In this document: positions 1 to 10,642 of the stretch, in pieces
How positions within the stretch are numbered: the first letter of the stretch is position 1
Layout of the letters: each line of letters opens with the position of its first letter
Assembly (NCBI GenBank): GCA_020744225.1
Contig: JAGMWG010000019.1
Coordinates: 496,001-560,000 of the forward strand
DNA: 64,000 nt
Source of the DNA: Paraphoma chrysanthemicola
Taxonomy: Eukaryota; Ascomycota; Dothideomycetes; Pleosporales; Phaeosphaeriaceae
Reading direction: 5' to 3'
Notes under the pieces: model-generated
Databases searched by the model: none
Told to the model about the DNA's origin: nothing
Seen by the model: only the letters and a program-made list of their open reading frames with translations
Position numbers and translations under genes: made by a program

Positions 1-1641
1 AGGACTCTGGCATGGTGCCAGTCAGCACACAAATCTCGATCGTCAATCCTGAGACGAATCAGCTTTGCCTAGTCGGCGAGTATGGAGAGATCTGGGTGCA
101 GTCCGAGGCGAATGCGCACAGCTTCTACGGGTCCAAAGAGCGACTAGACGCCGAGCGATTCAATGGCAGGACAATCGACGGCGATCCAAACGTGCGGTAT
201 GTTCGTACCGGTGATCTGGGGTTCTTGCACAATGTGACCAGACCAATCGGACCCAACAGCGCACCCGTCGACATGCAGGTGTTGTTCGTCCTTGGCAGCA
301 TCGGCGACACATTTGAGGTCAACGGCCTGAACCACTTCTCAATGGACATTGAGCAATCCGTCGAGCGCTGCCACCGGAACATTGTGCCGGGAGGCTGGTA
401 TGTATCCCCTTCTCCCTATCCCTCGATAATTACTAACCTCATTTCCCAGCGCTGTCTTCCAAGCCGGCGGCCTCGTCGTGGTGGTGGTCGAAATCTTCCG
501 CCGCAACTTCCTCGCGTCCATGGTCCCCGTCATCGTCAACGCCATACTCAACGAACACCAACTTGTCATCGACATTGTCGCCTTCGTCATCAAAGGCGAC
601 TTCCACCGCTCGCGCCTCGGCGAGAAACAACGCGGGAAAATCTTGGCCGGCTGGGTGACGCGCAAAATGCGTACGATTGCGCAGTACTCGATTCGCGATC
701 CGAATGGCCCGGAAAATCAAATGATGATTAGCGAAGAACCGGCTGGGAGAGTGAGTATGACGATTGGCGGTGCGGGAGGTGTGAGGGCCGGAAGCACCAA
801 GGGAAGCCTAAGAGCAGGAAGTACACTTGGTATGACGGCTCAACTGAATAGCATGCAACTCAATGCCCTACAAAGCACAGCTATCACCAACGAACTTCCC
901 GGTCAATCCCAAAGCGCGAATTTTGCACAAATACAACCCCACTCGATTCAGGAATTGCCTGACAATCGCACCCCAGCGGAATTGAGCACGTATACACAAG
1001 GTAGCGGCGGTATTCAGGAACTCGACACGACACACGACAAGACACCCACAGAAGCAAGACACAGTTTCCTACCCAACCTCCAGGGCGGCGAAACGCTAGA
1101 CTACAGCCCCATCGATCGCGCCGGGCCGTGGAACGGGGGTGGCGCAGCGCCACATGGGTACAGCAGTGGCTACACTGTGACGAATTACGCAAGTCCACAT
1201 CACGAACACGGCCCCGGCGAGGGCAATTACCAACAACAAACCTACGGCGACGTCCAACATCCCGACATCCTCGTCCCCGGCCCAAGCCACGAAGGAAGCT
1301 TGACCGCAGCGAGTACAGCCCACGGCACGTTTTATAGCGATAGTCAACCGTACGAGTACCGTGAACAAGAACAATCTATCGCCGGGACTGGACGGTGGAG
1401 TTTCGATGAGGATGATAGTCCCGCTGCTCCTCGTGGTGGGGGTGGGGGTTTGAGAGTTGCGAATCACGACGACGATGATGATAGGGGGTATAATGGTGGT
1501 TATGCCGGGAATGCGGGGGCGGGGGGAGGCGGGTTACGTGTTGCGAATCGCGATAGTAGCGAGAGTGAGAGTGGGAGTTGGACGAGGGATGCGCTTGCGG
1601 GGTTGAATTTCGCTGGCGGGACGGGTGGGGCGCAGAAGTAG
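1..1641 (+). CDS. C-terminal part of a DIP2/CPS1/Mug62-like AMP-binding protein (5' end outside window)
   Basis: The reading frame is already open at base 1, so only the C-terminal part is present. Exons are 1-397 and 450-1641. The 52-base intron (398-449) has a GTATGT donor, a perfect TACTAAC branch site and a CAG acceptor, and codon phase is kept. The first part reads like the end of an adenylate-forming domain: an YVRTGDLGF stretch (the usual TGD motif), then NGLNHFSMDIEQSVE and the IFRRNFLASMVPVIVN region. This order is familiar from fungal CPS1/Mug62/DIP2-type proteins, which carry tandem acyl-adenylating-like domains; animal and yeast DIP2 affect diacylglycerol lipids. The last ~290 residues are low-complexity (Q/N/S, then Gly/Asp-rich) and contain GGGGLRVAN twice. 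Family assignment is from memory of conserved blocks; exact substrate unknown. Confidence 0.75.
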
Positions 1642-2455
1642 GCTTTTTTCTTGATGGCGTATTGGGATGGTGAGAGGCGGTGGCGATTATGGGAATGAGG
1701 AATGACGTATGATCGATGTGAATGAGGAATTGAATGGCATAGTCTGGATGTTTCTTGGTATGTGGCCATATGTTCACGGACGTGTGTGCTTGTGCGATTT
1801 TCAGATGCTTATCTCGGTCTGACTACGTGCATAGTGTTCGTCCTCGATTTCGTTCAAAAAGTCTCGTTGCAGCGGCTGTTGTGGAAGACTAGCCTCCACA
1901 ATACGACGATACCACAATCGAGGTGTGATGAACGATGTCGCTGAATTATTAGTGCTTTTAAATGAGGTGTGCGAGCAGCGTCACAAGAAAAGTATGGGCC
2001 ATGGAAGAGGATGGATCGGTGCAGGAGTGGAACTTGCTAGATATGGGAGGGATTTGCTGCAATACAATGAAAGCTGGCAGTGCAAATTACACCTAGTATT
2101 TCTATGTAGCCTCCACACTCTAGGTTGAACAAACACAGCAAAGCTATCAATTCATTGGAAAAAATACAAGTCCCTTCTTTCGTCCGAACTAGAGAGCATT
2201 AGAGAAGGACTCTGCTTAGAAGACCCATAAGGAGGCTTTAAAATTACAGGAGAGTGTTGAAGAATACGATCGTTCGTGTAGTAGCACCCGGGTGATCGCA
2301 GAGGGTAGAAGCCCACTTCAAGTAGAGCTGAAGCACTACGGAAGTAGCCATACACTAACAGGCTGTAAGAAATAGTTCGCTCCGCTGTGATGTCCCATAA
2401 AATTACTCGGATCGTATGGTAGAACGTGCGATGAATCGTTGCTCGCCTTGCGCGC
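1642..2455. other. Intergenic, convergent 3' ends
   Basis: This gap lies between the stop of the AMP-binding gene and the stop of the minus-strand ankyrin gene. Short open frames on both strands show no recognisable domain. I see no RNA gene or repeat. Confidence 0.6.
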
Positions 2456-3604
2456 TCAAATTTTGGCTCCGGCTCGAAGCAGCAGCTTGACAACTGCCTC
2501 ATGACCATACCGTGAAGCCGCCGCTATTGCATTGCCGTTATTCCCAGCTGGCGCGTTTACATCGGCACCAGCATTAAGCAGCAGCTTTACCACTGCCTCA
2601 TAACCATGCTGTGAAGCCGCCTCTAGTGCATTGCCGTACTTGCCAGCTGGCGCGTTCACATCGGCACCAGCAGCAAGCAGCAGCTTTACTACCGCTTCGT
2701 GACCTCCCCATGCAGCTGCTTGGAGTGCGTCGTTGGACCATGTGTGTGGAGGATTGATGTCCTCATCAACCAAGGTCATCGAATGTGGTTTTTCAACATT
2801 GAAATCCATATTCTTGGCCGCTTTTAGCGAGTTTCGAGGCGCGAACTGAGGGGCCTGTTGAGGATGCGTAGTTAGCGACCCCTCAAGTGTCGGTGGTGAG
2901 GATGGCTCGTGATTGTTGCCGGTGTCATGAACTTGCCCATCGGGACGACGCTCCAATTGTTGATCTTCTTTGACCAAGTGTTTCCAGCTCTCCTGAATAT
3001 CACGATCGCTTGTCATTTGGTCATGTCTGTCTTCGATGCTGATCGCGCCCTCATGGTCTTGAATGACGAATTGGAAGCCAAGGGTTGATGTCTCAATCCG
3101 AATGGTACCCGCACAGCGCTGTATCACGAGCGATCTAACGTGCCTTGTCACGTTTGTGGCATCTTCTTCGCCAAACAGATCATTTTTCCGTGCTCCATAC
3201 ACTCCTCTGTTCTCGTACATGTGTTCACGTGGTGACCTCGGAGAGGGGCGCTCGTTCATAACGTGACCGTGATCTGATCCCGCTTCCATGGGCCAATCGA
3301 TGTGATTTGAATCAGAATCAAGAGGTGGACTCTGATATACTCCGTGGTCTCTGCACCGTTGTGCCAACATCGCCACTTCTTCCTGTTTCTGAAGCAAACG
3401 TGTCTCCGCATCCCTTATGCGATCAGTCTCATCCCGAGCCTTTTGCTCACCTTGCTCATTTTGCCCACTCGTTCGGCGTTCCTGGAAATTTTGTAGGCTT
3501 CGCAACTCTCTCACTAGGTTGCGCTCTTGTGCGACACTGGTGAAGTATTGCTCTTGCAAGCTTAATGTAGATGTCGCTGGTTCCATCGATGTCGCTTTGA
3601 ACAC
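2456..3604 (-). CDS. Coiled-coil protein with C-terminal ankyrin repeats
   Basis: Uninterrupted 382-residue frame. Residues ~10-95 are rich in E, Q, R and K with heptad-like leucines and are probably coiled coil. The middle is polar and probably disordered. Residues ~290-382 hold about three ankyrin repeats of exactly 33 residues, each with EAVVKLLL and GADVNAPAG cores. Ankyrin repeats bind other proteins; no catalytic domain is visible and the partner cannot be guessed. The array stops directly after the third LLLRAGAKI unit, which is short for a stable ankyrin stack, so the gene may have lost a longer array. An alternative start is the second methionine (MEPATS), six codons in. It is divergent from the RGG-rich gene at 3923. 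Confidence 0.7.
   Translation of the reverse strand: MFKATSMEPATSTLSLQEQYFTSVAQERNLVRELRSLQNFQERRTSGQNEQGEQKARDETDRIRDAETRLLQKQEEVAMLAQRCRDHGVYQSPPLDSDSNHIDWPMEAGSDHGHVMNERPSPRSPREHMYENRGVYGARKNDLFGEEDATNVTRHVRSLVIQRCAGTIRIETSTLGFQFVIQDHEGAISIEDRHDQMTSDRDIQESWKHLVKEDQQLERRPDGQVHDTGNNHEPSSPPTLEGSLTTHPQQAPQFAPRNSLKAAKNMDFNVEKPHSMTLVDEDINPPHTWSNDALQAAAWGGHEAVVKLLLAAGADVNAPAGKYGNALEAASQHGYEAVVKLLLNAGADVNAPAGNNGNAIAAASRYGHEAVVKLLLRAGAKI
2462..2760 (-). repeat. 99-base tandem ankyrin-coding repeats
   Basis: Successive ankyrin units repeat every 99 bases and are very alike at base level. For example, blocks reading ttacatcggcaccagcatta and ttcacatcggcaccagcagc recur with the same flanks. This points to recent tandem duplication or homogenisation. 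Confidence 0.7.
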
Positions 3605-3922
3605 GCACTAGTACGGACTGTGCAGCTTGCTTGTTTAGGCGGAGAGGCTTGCGAAGCCAAAGGAAAAACGCAGTGAAGGGATTTTGTTAAGGCCGATGTT
3701 TCCTGTGCTCTGCGTTTTGATGTTGAGAGGAGCCGGCAGGCAACCAGGCCCGATCGGATCGGTAGCTTGGCAAAGGGCGGAAGGGCAGTGCGGGGCTCAG
3801 GGTCCCGCCATCACAGCTTCCCCTCAAGGCTCACGAACTTCCACATTCACCGCAGACCCTCCAGGCTCGCGCACTCCTGCAGTCTCAGCGACCCCTCCAT
3901 CTTCACACAAAGCCTTACCATA
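3605..3922. other. Divergent promoter region
   Basis: A gap of 318 bases between the ankyrin gene (minus) and the RGG-rich gene (plus). It holds both presumed promoters. I see no clear TATA box or known operator. Confidence 0.45.
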
Positions 3923-4805
3923 ATGAATCGCCCAACGTCCCATAACTCTCGGAACGATACCATCGAGAATGCGACTCCGATGACTGGCTGGCAGGCAGGA
4001 CGCGGTTCGCAAACGCCACTCCAGCCTAACAGCCACATATCCCCAGAAGCACCATTGGGCGACAGTCTCTCTGTAAGCAGAGGTTATGGCAGAGGTGGTA
4101 GCAGAGGCAATGGCAGAAGAGGTGGTAGAGGTGGTAGCAGCGGGACGTCTCAGTCGTCATATGGGTTCAGACAACACTGGAGTTTCTTTTACCCTGGGAT
4201 GGTGAGATAACTTCTGCACGCGCTCTGAGTTAGAGTGCTAATCTTGCCCCAGGTTTTCACCACGCGCTGGGTAGAAATCCTCGGAAGAGGCTATCAGCAA
4301 AGTGCAGCCGACTCCCGACCCGGCGCCGGAGGCAGCACAGCTTCGAATCGGTCATCACAACTCGCAGCCCTCAACGTTTTTGAAGAAACAGCCTTCTTTG
4401 TGGTCATATATTGTAACCCACAACTGAAAACCTTGGACTGTCTGTAAGTCTATACCTATCAAGGATGGCCTGCTCGAATATTGACCACGTTCATCCAGGC
4501 GCATCAATACCTACAACTACCGTGGGCTTGAGGCTTCTAGTGTAAATCCGCAACAACGCTCATTACACGCAGTCGTCCACTCCCGAGGTCAGGCGCCAGA
4601 TGACGCCGACAACAATTACACTCAACAGCCAACTGTAAGCGTGTGTAACGGGGAGGGGATCTTCGACCTCCACCTTAAATCCCGAGTCTGTCTCTACAGG
4701 CTTCACTCTTTGGACATTAGGCTTCCCGTGCTTAGACATATCGGCGAAGTAGATGATTTCAATTCACTGCTGCAAACTGTGAAACGTCTAAATCCCCGTT
4801 CCTAA
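3923..4805 (+). CDS. Unknown protein with RGG-type repeat
   Basis: Not recognised. The proposed exons are 3923-4201, 4253-4443 and 4499-4805, giving 258 residues. Introns are 4202-4252 (GTGAGA...CCCCAG) and 4444-4498 (GTAAGT...TCCAG), and both joins keep phase. A third possible intron, 4635-4699 (GTAAGC...CTACAG), would instead end the protein at 4720. Residues ~52-75 are a Gly/Arg/Ser repeat (GYGRGGSRGNGRRGGRGG), of the kind that binds RNA or is methylated on arginine. The spliced centre (FTTRWVEILGRGYQQ, then FEETAFFVVIYCNPQLKTLD) looks like a folded segment, which argues against a chance frame. An open frame reaches further upstream to 3767, but the start at 3923 is the first ATG of the sensible part. 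No function is claimed. Confidence 0.5.
4084..4143 (+). repeat. Gly/Arg-coding micro-repeat
   Basis: Repeated ggcagaggtggtagcag-like units encode the RGG/RGS stretch of the gene at 3923. The units differ slightly, as in a slippage-derived repeat. Confidence 0.6.
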
Positions 4806-7199
4806 GAACATACATGAGGTGGGTCGAGTGCAGTCGCCGTTTTCCGACAGGAGTCTCACAAGAGTCCAACCACAACAATTGGTAAGTCCTTTTTGCTTGC
4901 TTCAATGCCCGTCAGTCAGCATTCGTCCCTCCGCATCAACCTTTTGACTTTCATTGCTCGGCATTCTTCACTCGTCATCTATCTCACATGCAAGCTGCGT
5001 TGCTGATTTTCGCGTGCGATCAGCGTTCCTGACCCGTCTATGACCCTTCTATGAATTATCATCGATAATAGGCCGATGCTCTCAAAGTCGTGGAGCATGG
5101 TTATGATTGTGTTTTGGCGTGATGTTTCTTGAATCGAGCTAGTATTCATGTTCTTTAGATTGTAGAGCATTTCATTCTCATGTCGGCATAGATTGTTGTA
5201 TACCCCCGGTTTAGTCATTTGGTTTCAACGATGAACGTAGAATAGAAGCATCAGCGTGATCAATAGGAAAGCGGCAATAGCACAATAGACGAAATTAAGA
5301 AGCCCTCCTTGCTTTCGCCTTTGCCAACATTGTCGAATGTTTCAGGTCGAAGTGGCGAGGCTCATGGGCACAGCAGACTAGCCGTGTGCGTAGATTAGCG
5401 AAATGAGCAACATAATGTTGGAAATGGCACTGTATGAAGCTAAGCTTTTTCGACAGCGGGATTCCGTCGAATACCGCCGTCCGACCGGCGATGCTGCATG
5501 GCTTTGACATGTGGTTCATGCAAGAGGGTGGAGTCGATAAAGATCTGAGGCAGCGGAGCGTTACGCTGAAGAGCAAAATGGGTGCGGTGCAGGAAAAACG
5601 AGTCGTGGTGATGAGAACGCCGGAATTGTCTGAGAAAGCAAAGTGGGTGTGCAAGCGAAGCGCCCGTGGTGGAAGGATTGCGGACGTTGAGAATGTGTAG
5701 ATTGCATCGTGATGGGGTAAAATGGACGCAAGGTTTGAACAATATGGAGGTTGAGCGCAGCAATCTGCTGACGTGACGTGACGATATGGTGAGATAATCA
5801 GCCTGGTACTTGAGCATGTACCTTTCGCCCATACAAACCCGTCGCATCAAAATTTGCAGTGCGAGTGGCCATGGTGAAGCGAGATGCCTTCATTATCGTG
5901 CATATGGAGGAAGCCCGCAACCGGGTTGGCGGTGTTTCACATTGGCAAACGTGGGCGCGGCCGTGGGGTGAGGGCTGTTTGTCCGAAGCGCGAAGGAGCA
6001 AGTGCGTGATTGGGCTTGTGTTTGAATAATGTTTGGTGTTTCGTGGCGCTGCGAGCCCCTCAGTGGGTGAGGCCAAGTGTCATGGTCATTGTGGGCTGGT
6101 GGGACGAGAGGTGCGTGAGAAGCCACATGCAAGTCCGCCAGCGCCGCGACTCCGAAAGACGAGAGCAGAATGACGGGTCGATGAGATGGCAGCCGGGTGT
6201 TCCGTCTTGTCAGCGCGCGACCAGGCGGGCGGAGCAGAATGTTTTATTGATTCGAGTCAAGAGCCTTGGGTGTTCCTTCCATTCCGTGGCGCAGTCGCGC
6301 GCAATGCATGAATTGCACATGGAAGGAACGGCTGTTGCACAGGGAGTACCCAGCGTCCATCTCACCCGACCGCCGGCTCAGTGCAGCAATTTCATAGGCG
6401 GCAAAATTGATCCATGGCTGCACTGGTCGCGGACTCGCACGCGCTCGCAGTACCGATCGGAGCGCTGATACAGCGATAAGAAGACGAGATTTGCCAGGAC
6501 ACCAAGTGGCTGCGCGACGGATGACACGAGCGCTCGGCGACACAGCAGTCAGGGGCGATGCATCGGAGAGCCGTTGAAAAGGTGAGATCTCCTCCGGGAT
6601 GACGAGCGTAGGCCTCGCTTGGTTGCCTGCTTTGGGCGGGTTGGCGCCGCAAGTCTGGAACTCTCATGTCGTTGGAGCCGCTGGTGGGCGCGGCGGATGC
6701 TGGGAGTCCTTGTCGCTCGTGTTGGGCGGAAGCGTCACGGCTGCAATCTAATTCAGGCGGGCGGAAGTGAGCGTTATGCTGGCGTGACGGCGACGTGAGG
6801 AGGACGCCTTTGCAGACTGCCCTGTGCCCATGATCGAGTGTGCGACGCTGGCGACGCTGTGCTGCTGAGGACTCAGCCTGCGTGTAGATGGGCGATGCAA
6901 CCACAGCGAATCGAGGCCCGCAAAGCAGCAGCGGAGCTCGGCAGCACCGGCACCGTCTAGACTCTTTTGCGCCTCGGCCTCTCCCGTTGGCCGTCGAAAG
7001 ACGGTGAGGTGAGCCACTGGAGCGGTCGAAACATTGGCGCTCAGGAACAGCGTGCTGACTGGCTCCAGCAGCGCCCCGACGACATGCAGTTTTGAAACCA
7101 CGCCAGGGACCCGCAGCCAATGACGACCCCGCCCTGGCCTGTCATGCTGCACAGGGCCTGCATCCATGCTGCCCTCATCGTCGGTTCTCATCCACTCTT

Positions 7200-7934
7200 T
7201 ACCTGCCCGTCCCTCTGACCTCACGTTTTCGCGGCGACCGTGTGTTCGACGTTCCTTGCCACCTTCGTTTCTACCCAACTGTTGTTCACTCGTTTTGACA
7301 ACACCGTACATATCGCTACCTTCGTTTCTTCAAGACCCGGACCACTAGCTCCCCGTCGCCCATTCACTCTTTACGCCCCTGGTCCCTTGGTGAACGTGCC
7401 TATTGACTGTTGCTTGCTTGAATACCGCCGCGCCCTAGCTTTCGTCGTCACCTACTGTCGCTTTCAACAACTCCATCTGCCTCGGACCCGCTGGCCTTGG
7501 ATCCACCGACCATTCGACCTCGCAACATCGATCGTGCAGCGCACTGTCAACATCTGCTCCGTCCACGCTGCTTATTTCACCGACTGTCCGCCCATCCAGA
7601 ACCATTGTACAGCCGACACATTGTGATGCATTCACGGTGACGAGTAACACTCTTTCTCCCACATTGTCCAAGAACATCGCCAACCTCGAGTCACTCGCCA
7701 ACTCGTCCAGTGGGATAAAGTACATCGGCGGCCTTCACGCGTTTCTTCCGGTCTTTCCAACGTTCCGCATTATTGACGCTGCACCTGGTCGTGCGCATTC
7801 ATCTTTCGCATCATTCACAGTCGATCGCAATACTCGCTCCGCCACCCGCAGCGACCCGCATTCCTTCGTGCGCTCAGACTCACCCTGTCTGTACCACACC
7901 AACTCCACATCTATCTTGACTTCACGAGACACAC
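7200..7934 (+). promoter_or_regulatory. Pyrimidine-rich promoter and leader of the ferric reductase
   Basis: The stretch is rich in C and T, as in many fungal core promoters and leaders. After a four-codon upstream frame (7626-7640) no ATG occurs until the main start at 7935. The transcription start cannot be placed from sequence. Confidence 0.4.
7626..7640 (+). promoter_or_regulatory. Possible four-codon upstream open reading frame
   Basis: ATG-CAT-TCA-CGG-TGA lies 295 bases before the reductase start. If transcribed it would be a minimal upstream frame able to affect scanning. Whether it lies in the mRNA is unknown. Confidence 0.25.
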
Positions 7935-9791
7935 ATGTCAGCCTTCCTCCGCCCCCGGAGGGTGGAGCAATCGACTGCCATCACCAATGAACTGCACCGC
8001 CGCCATTTCCTGAGTGGCTGGGACGCCGCCGAGTTCGAAAGCCTCAAATACAGCTATGGCCTCACCGGTGTCGACCAGGTGGGCAACTTCCTCTGGGTCG
8101 ACGTCTTCCTGTATTCACTGCTAGCTATCGCCGTTATCTTGCTAGGGCTGCGGATAGCGAACATGTTCTGGCGCCACCAACGCCACCTGACCGTTATGGC
8201 GAACCCCGAGCACCAAAACTACTGGAGTCAGAACCGAACATCGTGGTGGCCGTGGCTGAACCGCCACATTTTGGCGGCGCCCCTGTGGAAGAGGAGACAC
8301 AACGCAGCCTTCCAGATCTCGAGCGCAATCGACAATGGCACGCTGCCCGGCCGCTGGCACACCATCATGCTCGTCGTCTACGTCGGCCTCAACTTCGCGT
8401 GGTGCGTCGCGCTTCCCTATAGCGTCCTGGACCACAAGCAAACCATCGCTGCGCTGCGCGGTCGTACAGGAACACTGGCCGCGCTCAATCTGATCCCCAC
8501 TATCCTCTTCGCGCTTCGCAACAACCCCCTCATTCCTCTCCTCCAAGTCTCGTACGATGACTTCAACCTCTTCCACCGCTGGGCCGCACGCATCACCATC
8601 CTCGAAGCCATTGCCCACACAGTCGCATGGATGTACAACACCGCGCATGGTGCAGGCTGGGCTGCAGTTGGCAATGGTCTCCGCACCGAAGGCTCTTACG
8701 GCTGGGGAATGGTCGGCACCGTTGCCTTTGCCTTCATCGGCATCCAGGCATGGTCACCCTTCCGCCATGCTTTCTACGAGACGTTCCTCAACATCCACCG
8801 TTTGTGCGTCATCGTGGCGCTCGTCGGTCTCTACAAGCATCTCGAGATGCACTCACTGCCGCAGGTTCCATGGATGCACCTTGTCATCATCCTCTGGGCT
8901 CTCGAGCACTTTGCCCGCTGGTGCTCAATCCTCTGGTACGGCTTCAGCCTCAAGCAGCGCTCCTCCATCAAAGTCGAAGCCATGCCCGGCGAGGCGGTTC
9001 GTCTGACAATCGACATGGTGCGCGAATGGCAACCACGGCCCGGTTGCCATGTGCACATGTGGATGCCACGCATGTCCCTCCTCTCCTCGCACCCCTTCTC
9101 CGTCGCATGGTCACCAACCCTCAGCCCGGACTCCAAGGAGATGACGCTCCCCATTCTCGAAGGCGACGCCCTCATGGCTCCCGGAGCACCACAAAAGTCT
9201 CGCCAAATCAGCCTCATCTGCCGTGCTCGCACAGGCCTCACCCGCCAAATGTATGAGCGCGCGTGCAAGATGCCCAACGAGACATTCACTGCTTGGGGCT
9301 TTATCGAGGGTCCGTACGGCGGACATCACAGCCTCGATTCGTATGGCACCGTCGTCCTATTCGCGGGCGGCGTCGGCATAACGCATCAAGTCATGTACCT
9401 CAAGCACCTCGTCAATGGCTACGCAAAGCGCACAACCGCAACACAAAAAGTCGTTCTCATCTGGACCGTCCCCGACTCTGACTGCCTGGAATGGGTGCGC
9501 CCCTGGATGGACGAGATCCTGCGCATGCCTCAACGCAAACACGTACTGCGCATCAAGCTCTTTATTTCGCGGCCCAAGGGCCGTGTAGAAAGTAGCAGCG
9601 ACACAGTCAAGATGTTCGCTGGCCGTCCAAAGCCTGATGCGCTGATTGAAGAGGAGGTACGACATCGACAGGGCGCGATGGCGGTGACGGTATGTGGAAG
9701 TGGAGGCTTTGCAGATGGTGTGAGAGCGGCTGTTCGGCCGTGGTTGACGGAAGGAAGTATCGATTTCATCGAGGAGGCGTTCACGTACTAA
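7935..9791 (+). CDS. Ferric reductase (FRE-type transmembrane flavocytochrome)
   Basis: Single exon, 618 residues. It moves electrons from cytosolic NADPH through FAD and two haems to ferric chelates outside the plasma membrane. Two H-x13-H haem motifs are visible: His214/His228 (FHRWAARITILEAIAH) and His288/His302 (IHRLCVIVALVGLYKH). The FAD motif HPFSVAW starts at ~386, the NADPH motif GPYGG at ~459, and the distal CGSGGFADGV at ~587. The C-terminus DFIEEAFTY ends in an aromatic residue as usual. Several hydrophobic segments span residues ~50-330. The first exon has no obvious signal peptide, so the N-terminus is probably cytosolic or begins with a reverse anchor. It fits functionally with FET3/FTR1, 15-20 kb downstream. 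A role in copper reduction or as an oxidase is possible; the substrate is not fixed by sequence. Confidence 0.93.
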   Translation: MSAFLRPRRVEQSTAITNELHRRHFLSGWDAAEFESLKYSYGLTGVDQVGNFLWVDVFLYSLLAIAVILLGLRIANMFWRHQRHLTVMANPEHQNYWSQNRTSWWPWLNRHILAAPLWKRRHNAAFQISSAIDNGTLPGRWHTIMLVVYVGLNFAWCVALPYSVLDHKQTIAALRGRTGTLAALNLIPTILFALRNNPLIPLLQVSYDDFNLFHRWAARITILEAIAHTVAWMYNTAHGAGWAAVGNGLRTEGSYGWGMVGTVAFAFIGIQAWSPFRHAFYETFLNIHRLCVIVALVGLYKHLEMHSLPQVPWMHLVIILWALEHFARWCSILWYGFSLKQRSSIKVEAMPGEAVRLTIDMVREWQPRPGCHVHMWMPRMSLLSSHPFSVAWSPTLSPDSKEMTLPILEGDALMAPGAPQKSRQISLICRARTGLTRQMYERACKMPNETFTAWGFIEGPYGGHHSLDSYGTVVLFAGGVGITHQVMYLKHLVNGYAKRTTATQKVVLIWTVPDSDCLEWVRPWMDEILRMPQRKHVLRIKLFISRPKGRVESSSDTVKMFAGRPKPDALIEEEVRHRQGAMAVTVCGSGGFADGVRAAVRPWLTEGSIDFIEEAFTY

Positions 9792-10642
9792 GTCGATGTC
9801 TTCGCCTTGGTATTGTTTGCACGTCTTATTGTTGGTGTCGATACTCTTGCCACATTGTTCGCACCTCCCCATCCTCGACACCATCGCATCCCCACCTATA
9901 CCTACCTACCGTTCTTACACCATCATCTTGTTCGCTTCTTTGTACATACCTCTTCCTAATCATTTACCATGTTTGCCCATCTCACATCATGTCTCTCCTT
10001 GATCTTATGCATGAGCGAAGCATGAAAGCGAGGCGTTTGTTGTATTTTCCTTGCGTTGCTGGAGTGTAGAAGTGGAAGAATTGTAGATAGCTAGAAGGCG
10101 AAAGAAGAATGTGTAGTGTTTGAATAGCGGACGGCAGTAGTTGAAAGCAAAAGTTTCCACCTAGTCTCAGAAACCTGGTGCCTTTGTCTCGTGGAGTTTC
10201 ATCATGCGTGAGGCGTTAGAAGCCCCAGGCAAGGGCAGAGTCAAGTCAAAGCCGAGTGATTATACAGTATGTACCATGCTATTACTGAACAAATTGGTCC
10301 ACGTTCAGTGCACTTGGTGAGTTTCGCTGTACATTACGTGTGAATTCGTTGGGAGCATAATAGCTGGGAGCTACTCGGCACATCGGCGGTGTCGCAGGTC
10401 GCGCTCCAACATTTGCGGGGCGATGCCCAGTCGGCCATTCTTCTTCCTCCGTCATCGACCAGCATCGAATGGATACAATGACGACAAACCAGAGCTCGCC
10501 GGCTTCTGCGCACGCTTTGCGTTCAATTCACTGCAAACCTCGGACTCAATCGGAGTCGGGCTTATTTCTGAGATTCATGCATACTACATAATTTGACGCA
10601 CGCACCGCTCGACGCACTCGTATATCTGCAATTAACCTCACA
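9792..10642. other. Intergenic
   Basis: 3' flank of the reductase and promoter of the CoA-transferase gene. Short frames only; no domain or RNA gene recognised. Confidence 0.6.

Larger units (their letters stand above)
4806..7934. other. Long intergenic region upstream of the ferric reductase
   Basis: About 3.1 kb with no convincing gene. Open frames at 5295-5850 (minus), 5434-5700 (plus) and 6392-7120 (minus) overlap each other, lack domains and have no supporting splice structure. The last ~700 bases are pyrimidine-rich and probably form the promoter and leader of the reductase. Confidence 0.5.

Noticed and set aside
5295..5850. Frames on both strands around 5.3-5.85 kb
   Set aside because: Mutually overlapping, no domain, no convincing splice structure.
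6392..7311. Overlapping 242- and 187-codon minus-strand frames before the ferric reductase
   Set aside because: GC-rich DNA readily gives long frames; the two overlap in different frames and neither shows a domain. The region is better seen as promoter.
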